Source: Caenorhabditis remanei
Lineage: Eukaryota; Nematoda; Chromadorea; Rhabditida; Rhabditidae
Length of the DNA stretch: 64,000 nucleotides
Assembly (NCBI RefSeq): GCF_010183535.1
Contig: NC_071331.1
Coordinates: 15,934,001 to 15,998,000 of the forward strand
Direction of reading: 5' to 3'
The translations under genes and the position numbers were made by a program. The notes under the pieces were generated by a model. The model saw only the letters and a program-made list of their open reading frames with translations. It made no database searches and was not told where the DNA came from. Numbering within the stretch: position 1 is the first letter of the stretch; each line of letters opens with the position of its first letter. Of the stretch, positions 51,072-63,845 are shown piece after piece.

Positions 51072-52584
51072 CTACTTTCTTCCGAATCTCACGAATGATG
51101 GCTTTCTCTTGTCCATACGCATCTCTTCTCCGTCGATTATCAGCGGGTATCCAGAACGTTTTCCGAAACGGACGAACGACGGCTTCCGCTTTTCCATCAT
51201 TTGGACTTGCTCCTGGAATTGAAACTTTTTGAATTGCTCTTGAGTATCGAGAGACGAATTCCAAGAAATTCGCCTTAAAGTAATCTCAAAATAATATTTA
51301 CCTGATTAACATCCATTGCGTGTTGAGTTGCCAATTGGGCGATTTGATCACAATATTTCCTGTTTGATTCTTTTCCGCAGAACTCGGCAAGAGCATCCAA
51401 ATCGGGCTCCTAAAAATATATTTTCGTAGAACTTGTATACCTATTCTTTCTCTATTTCTTCTGTTCCAATGAATAAATATCCGAGAAGGCCGCCCGTTTA
51501 ATCAAAAGTAATTTCCACGTACGTGTGACAATCAGTGTCTCAAATCTGCACACCCATAAAAACTAATGAGATTTTTGTGTGTGTTGAAGCGGTTTTAGTA
51601 ATAGTAATAGTAGTGAGAAGGGCGGTGCCGTCTAGGTTTTGTTTATTGAATCCACGTGATAACATTGTGATGACGTCACAGAAAGCCTCTCAAACACTTG
51701 TCTCAACTTTTTGTACGAAAGGAAGGCTAACTGAAATTCAATTTTGAACGGTAGAGTGAGCACACAAAAGGAAAAGAAGAAGGGAAAAAACATTGGTTGA
51801 AGAGAAATCAGTGAGGAAAGTATAGTGGCAAAGAAGACGTTTCTCTATGTAATCCTTCTTCTCATTAGTGTCTCAACTACTTCAGAAGAAAGGATTAAGG
51901 TCAACGGAAGTTGCTGAAATAACGAAGATGGAAATAGTTTTGAAATTCTCAATCTTCGAGACCAAAGTCACGTTTAATAAGGCGAACTTTGAGTTCATAA
52001 AGAGGAAGTTTCATGATTTTATCTGGATTACGTTTCGATGTTTAAACAGGGCAGAAATACTGAAGAAAAGACACTTTGAGAGAGGAAAAAAACAGGAAAA
52101 GAGAATCAAGTACGATGTATCTAACTTCAATTCCAACTAACTTTGTATTCGAACTTTACCTAGTTATCACAACTTTTCACTTTTCGAAAAACAAAAACAA
52201 GAAATTCTCGAATTTCCATCAAACTTCCCGAAGGCACGAAAAACAAGTTTATAGGTCGGTTTCTGTTTGCAAAAATTGGCTTCATTTCAGTTTGAATCAC
52301 TACTTTTTGTCGTCTCTGCTCCTTATTTTTCTCCGTTTTTCTTCCTCATAAATTCACAGCTTTCATTCATTCCGCACCATGAAATTTGAATGAAAAAACC
52401 GACAAAAATAATTTGGATTTTGGATATTTTCTTCCAACAGATCTATGAATTCTAGTCTATTGAAAGGATTCAACACATTCAAAAGAAGAAAAAGGCAAGA
52501 AGGAAAAAGAGAAAGACTGACCTGGAAGGCAGTTGCCACGCTGGCAATGCAGGCGATCAGCAAAAGTGCATAGAGTTGGCTCAT
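51072..52584 (-). CDS. flp-9: FMRFamide-like neuropeptide precursor FLP-9
   Basis: Three phase-0 exons on the minus strand (52584-52522, 51409-51302, 51212-51072) give 103 residues. Exon 1 is a signal peptide, MSQLYALLLIACIASVATAF. Exon 2 is a spacer with two cysteines (LAEFCGKESNRKYCDQ). Exon 3 has MMEKR, then KPSFVRFGKR, a 17-residue acidic spacer ending MDKR, and KPSFVRFGRK before TAG. Each KPSFVRFG has flanking dibasic sites and a glycine amide donor, so the product is two copies of KPSFVRFamide, the peptide set of C. elegans FLP-9 (C36H8.3). This is the locus next to inx-6 (C36H8.2) in C. elegans. Because the mature frame is short and split, it is easily missed by ORF scanning. The 1.1-kb first intron contains a CRE-like palindrome. 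Confidence 0.96.
51671..51678. promoter_or_regulatory. CRE-like palindrome in flp-9 intron 1
   Basis: TGACGTCA within TGTGATGACGTCACA, the consensus for CREB/CRH-1. Its position in the first intron of a neuropeptide gene suggests activity-dependent expression; that is inference. Confidence 0.5.
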
Positions 52585-55500
52585 TTCTTCGATTTTTTCG
52601 ATTCGATCTTCTCGAATTGACGATGGGTTTTCTCTGGAAACGAGACCAGAAAAAGAAGTGAGGCTGGAGATGGGCGGAGTCTCGAGTCAAGAGAAAGAGA
52701 ATAGGGGCGGAGTCAGAGCACACATACACATTTGAGTGACGTGACGGGCTCCAGGGGCACTTTGAATCGAGGTGGTGATGATAATGATGGGTTTGGTTAG
52801 GAAAGAGAAAATTGGAGTCAGGTCTTGGGGTCTCATAAAGAGAATGAGAAAAATAAGAACGCGTGGGGGACAATTGAATGGGATACGGTAGATTTAGGAG
52901 ATGGAGGAGGAAGTGACGGATTTCGATAAGCAGGAAGGAAATTGTGATGGAAAAATTGAAACTAAGTTTGATATCGAACTGTGGAGAAACATAAAAAATA
53001 TGTTTGTCAATGAAGCGGAACAAGCCGAGAAAAATGTATCAAGAATCTTGTAATGATTATTTTCTGATGGACTCAAACTAAGGAAAAGCACCCATGAACA
53101 TTATAAACGACGTTTCAAAACCGAGAGTTTCGGTATGAATTCGTTTTAAAAAGTTAACCCACGCCTCCTTTTTTACGATTCAGGATTCAAAAATTCCTCT
53201 TTCCGTTCCGTTGTACTTTCAGAATTCATGTTTTTTCAGATGTTTTTTCTCATTCTTGTGCTGTAAATTTCATATTCCCACTCTTTTGATCTCTCCAACT
53301 GCACAGCGAAACAAGTATTTTTGACGTCAGAACATTGTTTCTTGAAAAGAAATAGTGCCTAGATTTTTAAGAATTAAAGAATTCTCCTCAATATGATTTC
53401 ATTTAAAAAGTACACTGAGAGACATCATTGTCTGAAACACTGAAATTTAGTTCCTGGTATGCAGATCTCAATAGAATCCTAATCAGAGAACTATTGAATG
53501 AGAAAGATAATTCTTGGTTTCCAGTTGGAAGAATCGAATAAATTTCCTTCGGTTTTAATGAAATCGTTCCCTGCAAAAATAGGAGAAAACAAAGCCTTCA
53601 CATATGTCAAAAAGTACGAAAAATGATGTTTCTTGTCTCGGAAAACCCATAAAATGAATGACATAGTGACTCCATTTTTCACTTTTGAACTCCTCTTTTT
53701 CTGTTTCTTCCGTACTAATTTTGGAAGAAAGACGTCCTAAATATAAGTAATGTGTGAGACCGAATGGGAAGAATTGTTTTCCTGAAAGATCTCGTTCTGT
53801 TTGGATTCCCTTCTTCCACAAGCTTTAACAATGAGTTTTTGGGTCATGCGGAAAGAATGAAGAATCACAAAATGATGATGTCAAATACTTAAAGATCTTA
53901 AAATATCTAGTGGAAATGGGGAGAAACGAATCATCAATCATTTTCTTCTGCTTTCTCAAAAAACGTTTTTAGTTCTTCTCATCATTCCCCGATTTTTCTC
54001 ATTTTTCACCCATTTTTCACAATATTTTGATGAGACAATGGTTTTTGATGACTTCGTATTTTTGAAAGTGGAATTGTTACTACTTTTTATTGGGAGGTGA
54101 AGAGAAAAATGAGTTGAATTTATTGATTTTTAAGAAGCGAGCAACTGCTGAGCCTTATGAAAATAATGAGCTACGAAAATTACTGGATTCGGTTGGGGCA
54201 GACACCTGATTGACAAGTTAATTAGAGGGTGATATTGGTTGGTGGAAAAGAACAATGTGACAACTGTAATATACTTTAGAGCGAAAAATGAACTGCGGCT
54301 GAAAGAATCAACTTGAGATATATTAGGAAACATGTATATTGATGATTAGAAAAAGTTATCAATTTGGGAATGTCGATACGTTCTTCATCCGGCAAAATTT
54401 CAGTTTACAGGATTGAAATCCATAAACTTGCAGACCGAATCCTTCAAAATCTTATTTACAGATGGTGAATCATCTGAGAGGAGGAGGAGAACTGCACTCT
54501 CGAATCTCATGATGCAGAATTTCATTATTCTGCCTCAAAACCTCAGTCTTGGAACTATGATTGATTGAAAAACGTTTGTCATCCGAAGGATGAAATGTTG
54601 ATGAAAATATCAGATTGAAATGGAAACAAACTAAAGGTCAGATGAATCATAAATTATGTTTAATGACTATGGAACATCTAATTATGGACATGCAATTGCT
54701 TTAAATCGAACAGAATGGTTCGTCATTCAGCCTCAATAAAACTATACACTATTGATTCATTATTAAATGTTTCTCTAAAAGGCGTTCGTTTTGTTCTCCC
54801 AAGCATTAACCTAGATATGAGTTACAAAATATTTGAAGAAGGTATCTGGTGTCGCCAGTTACAGTCATGTTGTGGTACTCTGCCCACTCAGAATCCTCCG
54901 AATCTTGTATATTTAACGTCTTAGAGATGTCTGATCCTTTCCATTTTTCTCCAGTTCAAAGTTCTTCAACTACCGTAATCTATACGTCATCTGTTCAGTG
55001 CTCACAAAGCACAAAACGAAAAATGAGGCTTGCCCCGAGAGAAAATCTCATTTCAAAGCGCGCGAAGAAAGAATCTTTTTTGAGGTGAAACTTTTTCAAG
55101 ATTCTCCATTTTCCAGTGTCTTTCGTCCGTTGTCATATTAGAGTCCTATCGAAACACATGGAAAATAGTAGAAGAATCGAAAAGACTCAGTGAAAAACCG
55201 AGCCTCAAATCGAATTGCGTGCCCAGAATGGGCGAGAAAAAGAAGAATAGAAAGGAGATAGAAAGACGAAGAAACCAGAGATTTATTCGTTGTTCCACAA
55301 TCATTTGTTGTCCCAAAAGATGCTGCAAAACTAAAAGAAAAAAGAAGAATCAAGGAGGGGACGCTGAAGATAAATATATATGTAAAATATCCTGTTGACA
55401 CTTGGGCTTTTTCTTTCTTCTCTTTCTGTTCCCAACTCAAATCAAAACATTTTTTCTACGAGTCAGAACCGTCGAGATGGATATAAAATACAAAATTCAT

Positions 55501-58500
55501 GAACGTTTTGCAACGTCGGAATAACATAAACATATACTACTCACCCAAATGTAACTTTTAGTACTTTCGCAAAAGATTCTTATTAATCTATGAACATACA
55601 ATCGTCTCACAGCTACAAAACCTGAACAGGTAAATCAAATGACGTTCACCTCCTAAAAAGTATAATCAGGAAGGAAACACGACAACTCAAGAATGAAAAC
55701 TGCAATGTCGATTTCAGAGTAAGGTTCAAAAGATCAAAATCTTGATCTTCAATAGTTTCATCCTTTTTTGACACTAAAATTTTTTGATCTTTCTCCATTA
55801 TTACTTTTTTGGGGTTTCTATGATCAACAATAACGTCATTATGCTCGATTTTTCTGATGGGAAGTTTGAATGATCCTATTATTTCTGTAGAGAAATTAAT
55901 TCCAACGATACGATCAAGGTAAAAATACATCGAATTCAACCAATTCTTGTTGAATTGAAGTACAAAATCACGATAAATATTTGTTTGACAAATGAAAACT
56001 CTAATTGTCGATATTCAGAGCTCGTATTTCTTTCGAACTTGGGTTTTCCGATGAACAGCTTGAACATCTGCACTAGAGCTGATCAAGAATTGCCGTATTG
56101 TTATCAGTTACTGATTCTTATTTATCATTTTCCCATCCCCAAGGGACTGTATAGTCGGGTTCTCAATAACAGAAGTTTCGTTCCTGTTATCATCTACCTT
56201 TCCCAAAAACAACTCGTCCACCCACAGAAAAATTTTAGAATTGAGGGAACAAGAAGAACTACAGAGACTGGGGAGACTTAATTCGGATTTCAGGGAACTT
56301 CGAACAGTAGTGATCCGAAATCTCTCAAAAATCGAATAGCCCGTCTTTCTGAAACGCAATAAATCATAGATGCAATTTCTGCAAAGCTATAATAAAAAAG
56401 AAAATCATTAGGTTAAGAGGTTTCGTATAGTTTTTATAGTCGTTTACTTCCTATATTTTCTCGTTTATTGCAGTAAAATACTCTCTAAAATATATTCACG
56501 GAATAAAAAGTCTTGGGGTTTTCTACAAATCAAACCAGCGAATTTCAGGCTAAAAATAGTTTTTTTTTCAGATATCCAGAAACCATTCATATATTTTCCG
56601 GACTTTGAAGTACGTGGAATGATCAATGCAACAGTTCAAATGGTGTTAAATTTCAGAGTAAGCAATAATTCATAGAGATGAACAAAGCAACTTCTAAATG
56701 CAGTTCACTCTAATTTAGGAAACAAGCGGCGAAGTTGAGGGAAGAATTGGACAAGGATTGAAGAAGAAGAATGGAAAAATGAATGAAATTAGTATCTTTA
56801 GCACTGTGGCAACCATCGTCCAACTTCTAGTTTTGATCGTTTTCAGGTTGTAATTAAGGCACCTTTGTTGGTTACGTCTTATTAAAATTAATCAATTTCG
56901 TTTTTCCCGTTCATCAAAAAAACCATAACACTCATTATCATGATTTTCATGGAACCGAGTGCCGATCGTTCCACTGGAATCATTCACATCTGAGTTTTTC
57001 TCAGTATTGCAGAGCCTGAGGTTAGAAATGTGTTCCCATATCATTCAGACCGCATCATCTAAAATTGAAATAATTGAAGTTTTTGAATACAGTTCGCCCT
57101 TTGTCTTGAATATTTGAATGAAGCACTTTGGGAATGTTTCTATAAAAAACCAAATCTGGATTGAAATAATACGGAAACGGATTACAGAGCATTTTCAGGG
57201 AGTTTATCTTTTATGAAAATAGATTTTCGAGCTGAATCTCTCTTTGAGATGAATGAGCCAATGATGACTGTGACCGACGAAGCCAGACGAATGTCTCAAG
57301 ATGGTAATGCTGATCCGATCCAGAACAACTCGATCCCGTACAAAACCTTCATGAACCAGTTTCAATGGTGTCCATTTCAAAACGTTGAAGAAAAATGACA
57401 TAATTCGTCATAATAATTTTCAATTCTGGCTGTTAGATCAGTTTGTTCGGGAAGACTAATTGAAAATGACGTTTTCGTCCATAAATTCAGAAAACTCTTT
57501 GTTTTTTTATTTCAATTATTTCATAACATATAATAAAAGTGACATTTCTCTGACATCACTTTCCCTTTTCTTCCCAAATCGCAACACTTTTCCATCAGCT
57601 CCGAACGACGTTAATCGAATCAAGTGAGCTGCGATTCTCGCGCATTTCCTCTTTCTTCTCAGTTTTTTCTCCAATATTTTCTTCTGTTTTGGCTGTAAGC
57701 ATCAGGAAACGTAAAAAGCTCAAAAACTGACAAGCTCCTAATATCCTTTTGGTAAAGTATCAAATTCTATTTGCTCACAATCTCATATTCAGTCGAGAGG
57801 CCAACACCAATGGGGAGCTACCATCATTTCATTTTTCATCTGTCGCTTCTATGAATTCTGCAATTCGTTTTTCTTCTTGTTTCCTGTGTCACATTTTTCA
57901 TTTTTCTTTTTACTTTTCCCTCTATTCCACTTCGTCTAATTGCATATACAATGTCAATTTCGTTGCCCTCCAACTGATTTATGTATGTAAATATATTGGC
58001 TTCTCTCCTCTGCTTTTCATTCATTTTCAGTTTTCTCATTCCGTTTTGATTCAAATCCATCAATGTCCGTTCGAATGGTACATCCCATTTTTCGTCTCTC
58101 TTTCTATTTTATTCATTTTTTTTCCTATCTTTTCGGGTAAATTGTTCAAAGCTCCACCCATTTATCCTCTATTACGAAACCATGAAATCATTCGAACTAT
58201 GGTACAATTCGAAACGTGGTTCCCAAAGATATTCAGAATTTAGTCCGTAAGTTTCGAAGTTTTCATGTTTTCTTTAACGGTTATCTGATGTTCCGATAGT
58301 CGATAAATGAATAGAAAGTTGGATTACCGAAGTTTCATAATCGAAGTTTCTAGAACCGAACATTCCACCTGCGTCTTCCTTTAGATTTTTTTGTAATTTC
58401 CACAAACCTTTGCAACTGAACTATAAGAAAAATCTGATCATTTGACATAGGGATCTGGAAATTAATCGGGAGCTATTTTCGGTTCTTCTTGAGTTCAACA

Positions 58501-61500
58501 TCCGTTGAATAGCTGAGTGAGTGAAGTGCGTTGCTATGAAAATAGCCAGACCGATATAAAAAACATGGCTCGAACTCATGGTTTCTGAACAATTCAGAAT
58601 CTGATTCCAGTCACGACCATTGAGAAATTTCCAATTCATATCATTCTGACTGGGGGCTAGAAAAACCAGCTATTTCACAATGACACGACATCGTCAATGA
58701 ATGAACCAGAGAAATTGAGAACCATGATGTTCAATTAGAAAAATGAGATGAAGTTTGTGAAGTGATAATGCATTGCTTATCCTTTCATTCCCGTTGTTGA
58801 AAAACATCTTCGTTTTCATGTTTCGAGATCCAGCGCTCTGTCAAATCAGAATCTATTTATGTCTAGTGTTCCAGAATATTTTGTAAACAGAGTTTCATGG
58901 TGTGCTCATAAATGCGTTGAAGATTCTTTTTCAAAAAACCCCACAAAAGTTTGATACTGTTTCCAGTCAATCCATTTGCAGTTCAGCTTCCCTTTATCTT
59001 TGTAGATCCCTTTGTTCTCATTTCCCCTTCTTTCTTGTCCCATTCTCCAAGTTTTCCAACTCGAAAACTCCATAAATTTCCTTTTTTGTTCTCCAACTTT
59101 TTACTAACTTCTTTTCTCCATTTTTTGATGTTCTGTCGGTTTGTGCATTTTTGAACAATGTAAACGTACCGCTCAAAAAATAAAACTTTCGAATTTTTGG
59201 CACATCTTATGTCTCTGGAGACTGGACGAAGAAGCATGCCCCGCACCCATATTCTGGACGACGAAGACAAATGAAGAAGCGCTCGAAAGCAGACAGCTCA
59301 TTCTTTGTTTCTTTCTGTCTGTTGCTGTAGATACATTACGTCTCCGTTTTTATGGATGGAAAATAGAAAAGAAGAGGAAGAAGAGGAAGAAGAAGGAACA
59401 AAATGATCATCAAGTGAAGAGCACAAAAACTGCTTCTTCGTCTTCTTATTCTCTTACGGCAATCAGCTAGAATGAGAAGTCAGCGGTGCGCGAAATTGTT
59501 GTACAACAATCGGAAAGAAGAAGCAACTCTCTCTTCAAAAAGAAGAAAAAAAGGAAAAGCTGTTTGAGCAACACACCGTTTTAGCTCATAAATAATCTAA
59601 CGACCCGACACATTTTTCCTTTTTTCTCGAGAGTTACTGACTTTTTTCAGACAGATAATTGGTTTGCTCATTGCTCAGTTATTTTTATTCTGAAAGATTT
59701 TCGATGATATCCAGAAATTAAAGATACCAGCACGGTCCGGTTTGTAGAATTGTGCTCTATCGAAACTTTAAATAACTGTGAATGAAATGAACACAGAGAA
59801 ACCGTTTCGGGGAAGGTTTTGGTGGAGCAATGCTGTAAAAACCGTGCAGGTCTTGTATCGTCTGCATTTGTGTGTAACTCATTCGTTTCATTGAGAGATG
59901 TCAGGTGATTTTCTCTTCAGCATACAACTTAAAGTCAAATTTTCAATTAATCTGAGTTTGCATCACCTGTTATTTTTTTCTGATTTTCTTATTCTCAAAC
60001 TTTTTCTAACTTAAATCCCGAAATACCACTTCGGTTGTATCAGTGGCTCTTTGCCCTTCATCTCGAATCAAAATAAATAAATTCATTCAATTGAACATCA
60101 CGAAAGAGCATGGAAAAAACTGAATAATGTTTGGAGAGAACAGTCAATTTCTAGACGTATCCATACCGATGCTTTTCACTTATTTCTCTCAACTTCCACT
60201 CTTCATTTTGAAGTCAATGCCCGCTAAAGGTTCAATCCAAAACACATTTTCTTGTTGACTGAAGACCACCTACAACATCGTGGAATTCGGAAAAAAACGA
60301 GTGGTTTCACATGAAAAGCGTGAAGGATAAATCAAAGATAATTGTGAGGCTGTCGGTGTGTTTGTGTTGGTTTCGAATCTATTCATGTACATCGGCACCA
60401 CCAATCCGATTTTCTGAAAAGCAGTGGTTTCGATTAGTAAAGCTGAGGCTTTTTTGGGAGACTTCTCGTGAGATTTCGTGTGAGATTGAGCTGTTCTGAC
60501 GTGGAATGTCAACTTGAGATTTTGAAATGTTTTCTTCGATTTACTTTTGATTGACTTTCTAGAACGATTGAATGGAAGTCATTCATTCAAGGAGATCAAG
60601 TAGAACTGCTTTTATATAAAATTTTAATTTTCGAATCTTGTAAGATTCTTTCCGTTTCCTAACTCGAATATTCCGAAAGTAATAAAAAATCTAGAATATA
60701 TTCCTTATGTATATTTCAACTTGTTTTCCAGACTTGTCAGTCTTTTTTTAATCTAAGATACTTGATTTCATAACATGGTTATTCGATTATCTTCTAGGAA
60801 CAGAATACGAAAATATTCATTCGATTTCATTTCTAAACGCCTCCACATAAAATTATGATATCACTTTTATAAGGTTTCTGGACTTTCAAAATTGAAATAG
60901 AACAAGGTTCTACTCAGACATTGCCAAGATTTGTATCAATCGTTTTGATTATATCTGGAAGGTTTGAGACTTTGTTCTCGAGATTTTGAGTTGCTCATCT
61001 TCTTATACTCTGAATTTTCATCTCTTTTGCTTTTTTTTTGATTAGAGTGTGAGTTATAAATTCTTTCATCTTCAGATTTTCCAAGATTATGCTCTTTTCT
61101 CTTCTTCATCCAGTTTCTGATTCATGTCTCCTGTCATTGTACTCAGATTGATTTTCAGTCTTCACACCTGTCGAGTAACATTATATTCGACTCCCATGTT
61201 CTCTCCTTACCAACCAAGTCATTCAGATTCTGAGAGAACCCACGATGGTTTTGAATCCTTCTTTTTTTGTCTCGTCCAGATCCGAAATATAATGTATTTT
61301 CTGTTTCCGGGAAGCATCTTCTCATCATCTCTTTGCATATCCGGTTCTCTTCTTCTTTTTCAATTCTCATTCTTTCTTTTCTTCAGTGTAGCATTAGCCT
61401 CTTCCAGAACGAGAAGCCCCCGGAGTCGTCGACTGCTCCCCCTATTTTTTCCTTCTTATTCATCCTGCGCCTCTCCGTTTCCACGTCTGCGTGTCGTAGT

Positions 61501-63122
61501 GTGTGCCCTAATTCAGCGTGATGTCGTCGTCGCCGGCCTATTGATCTTCGCACCGCTTCTGGTGTGCCCCCATGTGAGCTCTGCGTCTCTCATGGGCTCT
61601 AATGCATGTATTTTCTAGTGGGGTCCCTTCTTCTTCCCGCGCGCGCGCTTCAACCAATTCGCGCCACTGACTCACTGCTTCTCCATGACCCCTGACGATT
61701 GTTTTTAGAAAATGAAACAATTTTTGTCGTTTTCTTCCACTTCTACTCATTTTCTTCTGACCTCATCATCCAAAATGTCCTTTTCAACTGAAATTAGCAT
61801 TCTAAAACTTGTCAATTCTCCCTTCGACCTACGCACTTTTCTTTTCCGTTTTTTGTCAAATGCGTCACTTTTCGCACACATCAAAATATTTTATATTCCA
61901 AGACGTTTTTCCATTTTCCATTCTTTTTTTCGCCGGAATTGCGCGCGTTCGCTCTTTTCTTTCTCTTCTTTTGCTTATACTTTTTTTGGAGTTTCACAAT
62001 TTCTCTTCTTCTTCTTCTTTTTCCTTTTTTCTATTTTTACGATGACCTAGAAAACAACAACTCTTTCTTTTTTCGGAAAATTACAGCCTTATAATGTGTA
62101 ATTTTGTTGTGTGACTGGGTGGGACAGAAAGTCATAATCATAGAGAACGATGGAAAAAGAGAAAGAGAGAGAGTGAATATTCAATTTTGGTGCATTTCTA
62201 ATGATATAAAGCATTCAGAAATATTTGCAATTTGTCGTCTCTTTCGATCACTTTTCCAGTTTATTTCTCCGTTGTTTCACCCCCGCAAATAACATTTCGA
62301 AAGGGCGAGTAGTGAGGATTCTCTTATTTCGAATACTTTTTTTTTCACTGATATTTTTAGTTTCAAATACTTTAATTATTTCTAAACATAGTTCCTTGTA
62401 CTTGCAGCAGGAAGATCAGTTTTTATCAATTGTAATGCTCAATATCCAGTTCTAAAGTCTTTTTACCCGAATATTCTTGTCTGGAAAACTTTAACCGAAA
62501 AACACTTTTGTAAATTGAATTTTTGTTATTTTATACGTTATCAGATAAGAACAAATGACTCACTTTTTTGATCAACGAGTTTTTTTTTCAAAAAGATTTA
62601 CCTCCTACACAGGCTTCTATTTTCCGAAAATGAAAACTGACATCATCTGAACGATTTATTTACTCTTTCTTCCAATGAAACATATATCTTTTCCTTCTTC
62701 TTTCTTCTTTCTTTTTTCATCAAATTTTGGTTTTTCTTCCTCTGTTCTCACTTATCCAAAGATACACGACATATCGGTTTGCCATAATCCGGGTGACTTC
62801 TTCTTCTTCTTCTCTCCTTTTTTCTGCCTTTTCCTTTTTTGGCTCCTCGTTTGTTATTCTTTTTTCAACTGGTCGACTCTGTCCCGGATTACCATTTCAG
62901 TCTTCCGTTCCCTTTTTTCTCATTTCGTCTCTTTCTCTTTTTTCTTTTATCCTTGTTTATATTATGCATTACTTTGCCTTCAGTTCGTCCATTCGTCCGC
63001 GTTTTTTTTCAATTCAATTTTCGACTCTTCTTGCCTTTGCATACAAGCACTATCTTCCTTTTTATCTTTCTTCTTCTTTCTAGTTATTTATTCATTTTCT
63101 TGCAGTCAGTCATCAGTGGAAT
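52585..63122. other. 10.5-kb gene-poor region between flp-9 and unc-31
   Basis: No reading frame here has recognisable domains or a consistent exon chain. A TGACGTCA lies at 53322-53329, 740 bp upstream of flp-9. Frames at 54715-55088, 55955-56281 and 57213-57398 are short and unsupported. From about 61000 the + strand is strongly pyrimidine-rich (TTTTC/CTTCTT runs), with a GC-rich spot at 61630-61680 (CCCGCGCGCGCGC). The long frames there (57749-58243, 61124-61618, 62675-63139) are products of this bias. The likely content is the unc-31 promoter and outron, and neuronal enhancers. Confidence 0.5.
63096..63105 (+). promoter_or_regulatory. Probable SL1 trans-splice acceptor of unc-31
   Basis: ATTTTCTTGCAG precedes ATG 63123 by 17 bases, after 1.5 kb of pyrimidine-rich sequence typical of a worm outron. 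Confidence 0.5.
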
Positions 63123-63845
63123 ATGTTAGGAGCGAGTAGTAGTGAAGAGGAAGATGACGATTTTCAGGATGATCACGATTCGACAGTAAGTGTTTTGACG
63201 TATCTTATACGTGCTCCTCCGTAAATAAACTAAAAGAACTAATGAAAAAAGATACGCAGAGAAGAGTTGAAGTTGAAAAGCCTGATTACGGTATATAAAA
63301 TTTAAAAATTGCTTACGACCATAATCGTTTTCGCATTCGTCATAATTGACAACCAATTTCCGAATCAGAGCTGTCATTAAATTCAAAATTTGAAAACTCA
63401 ATTTTCTCCTTATCTTTACTTTTATGTCTAATAAATCTCAATCCTTTTTTATGGTTTTTCGAAATCGTAAAACCGAGGGGTTATATTGAAGACCATAAGT
63501 ACTCTTGTTCGGTGTCGGGAGCGAGTCAAAATTGGAAAAGCCGTTGAGCTCCAAAACACAAACATCGCCATTTTTGAGAGAGAGAAAGAGATAGAATGTG
63601 ATTTTCCTCTTCAACAAATGTGTCTCTTTCCAAACAACAAACAATCCATTTATATCCATTTTTCTCATTTTCAGATGCCTATGGCACAGGCGAAAAAGCG
63701 ATCGCTGCTCTCCGGGGCAATGACACCACGAAGTAGTTCACCGGCACCATCGGATTCCGTATCACAGACCAATTCATTGAAAAGGAATAATTCGAATATG
63801 GGAAGAAGGAAAGATTCTGTACATAGTCAGACACCAGCAAGATCG
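63123..63845 (+). CDS. unc-31: CAPS (calcium-dependent activator protein for secretion), first two exons; gene continues beyond window
   Basis: Exon 1 (63123-63185) reads [20 protein letters not shown]. It has the same plan as the mammalian CADPS N-terminus, which starts M-L-x-x-SSSEEE with an acidic run. Exon 2 (63675-63845) adds [20 protein letters not shown] and a Ser-rich, basic, disordered stretch that ends at GTTAGT after ...TPARS. Both exons are phase 0. Only about 78 N-terminal residues are visible, so the C2, PH and MUN-type domains are outside. CAPS/UNC-31 primes dense-core vesicles, the vesicles that release neuropeptides such as FLP-9 from the neighbouring gene. C. elegans unc-31 is also on chromosome IV. 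Confidence is limited by the short visible part. Confidence 0.72.

Noticed and set aside
50902..51264. 120-codon minus frame over the end of flp-9
   Set aside because: It is a different frame of flp-9 exon 3; the FLP frame has signal peptide, dibasic sites and amidated repeats.
57749..58243. 164-codon + strand frame rich in Phe/Ser/Ile
   Set aside because: Composition follows the pyrimidine-rich strand; no domain, no consistent splice partner.
61124..61618. 164-codon frame and its overlapping neighbours upstream of unc-31
   Set aside because: Same strand bias produces long frames in more than one phase; protein text is Phe/Ser/Leu low complexity.
62675..63139. 154-codon frame running into the unc-31 start
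   Set aside because: Poly-pyrimidine outron-like sequence; overlaps the trans-splice acceptor and the true start in another frame.
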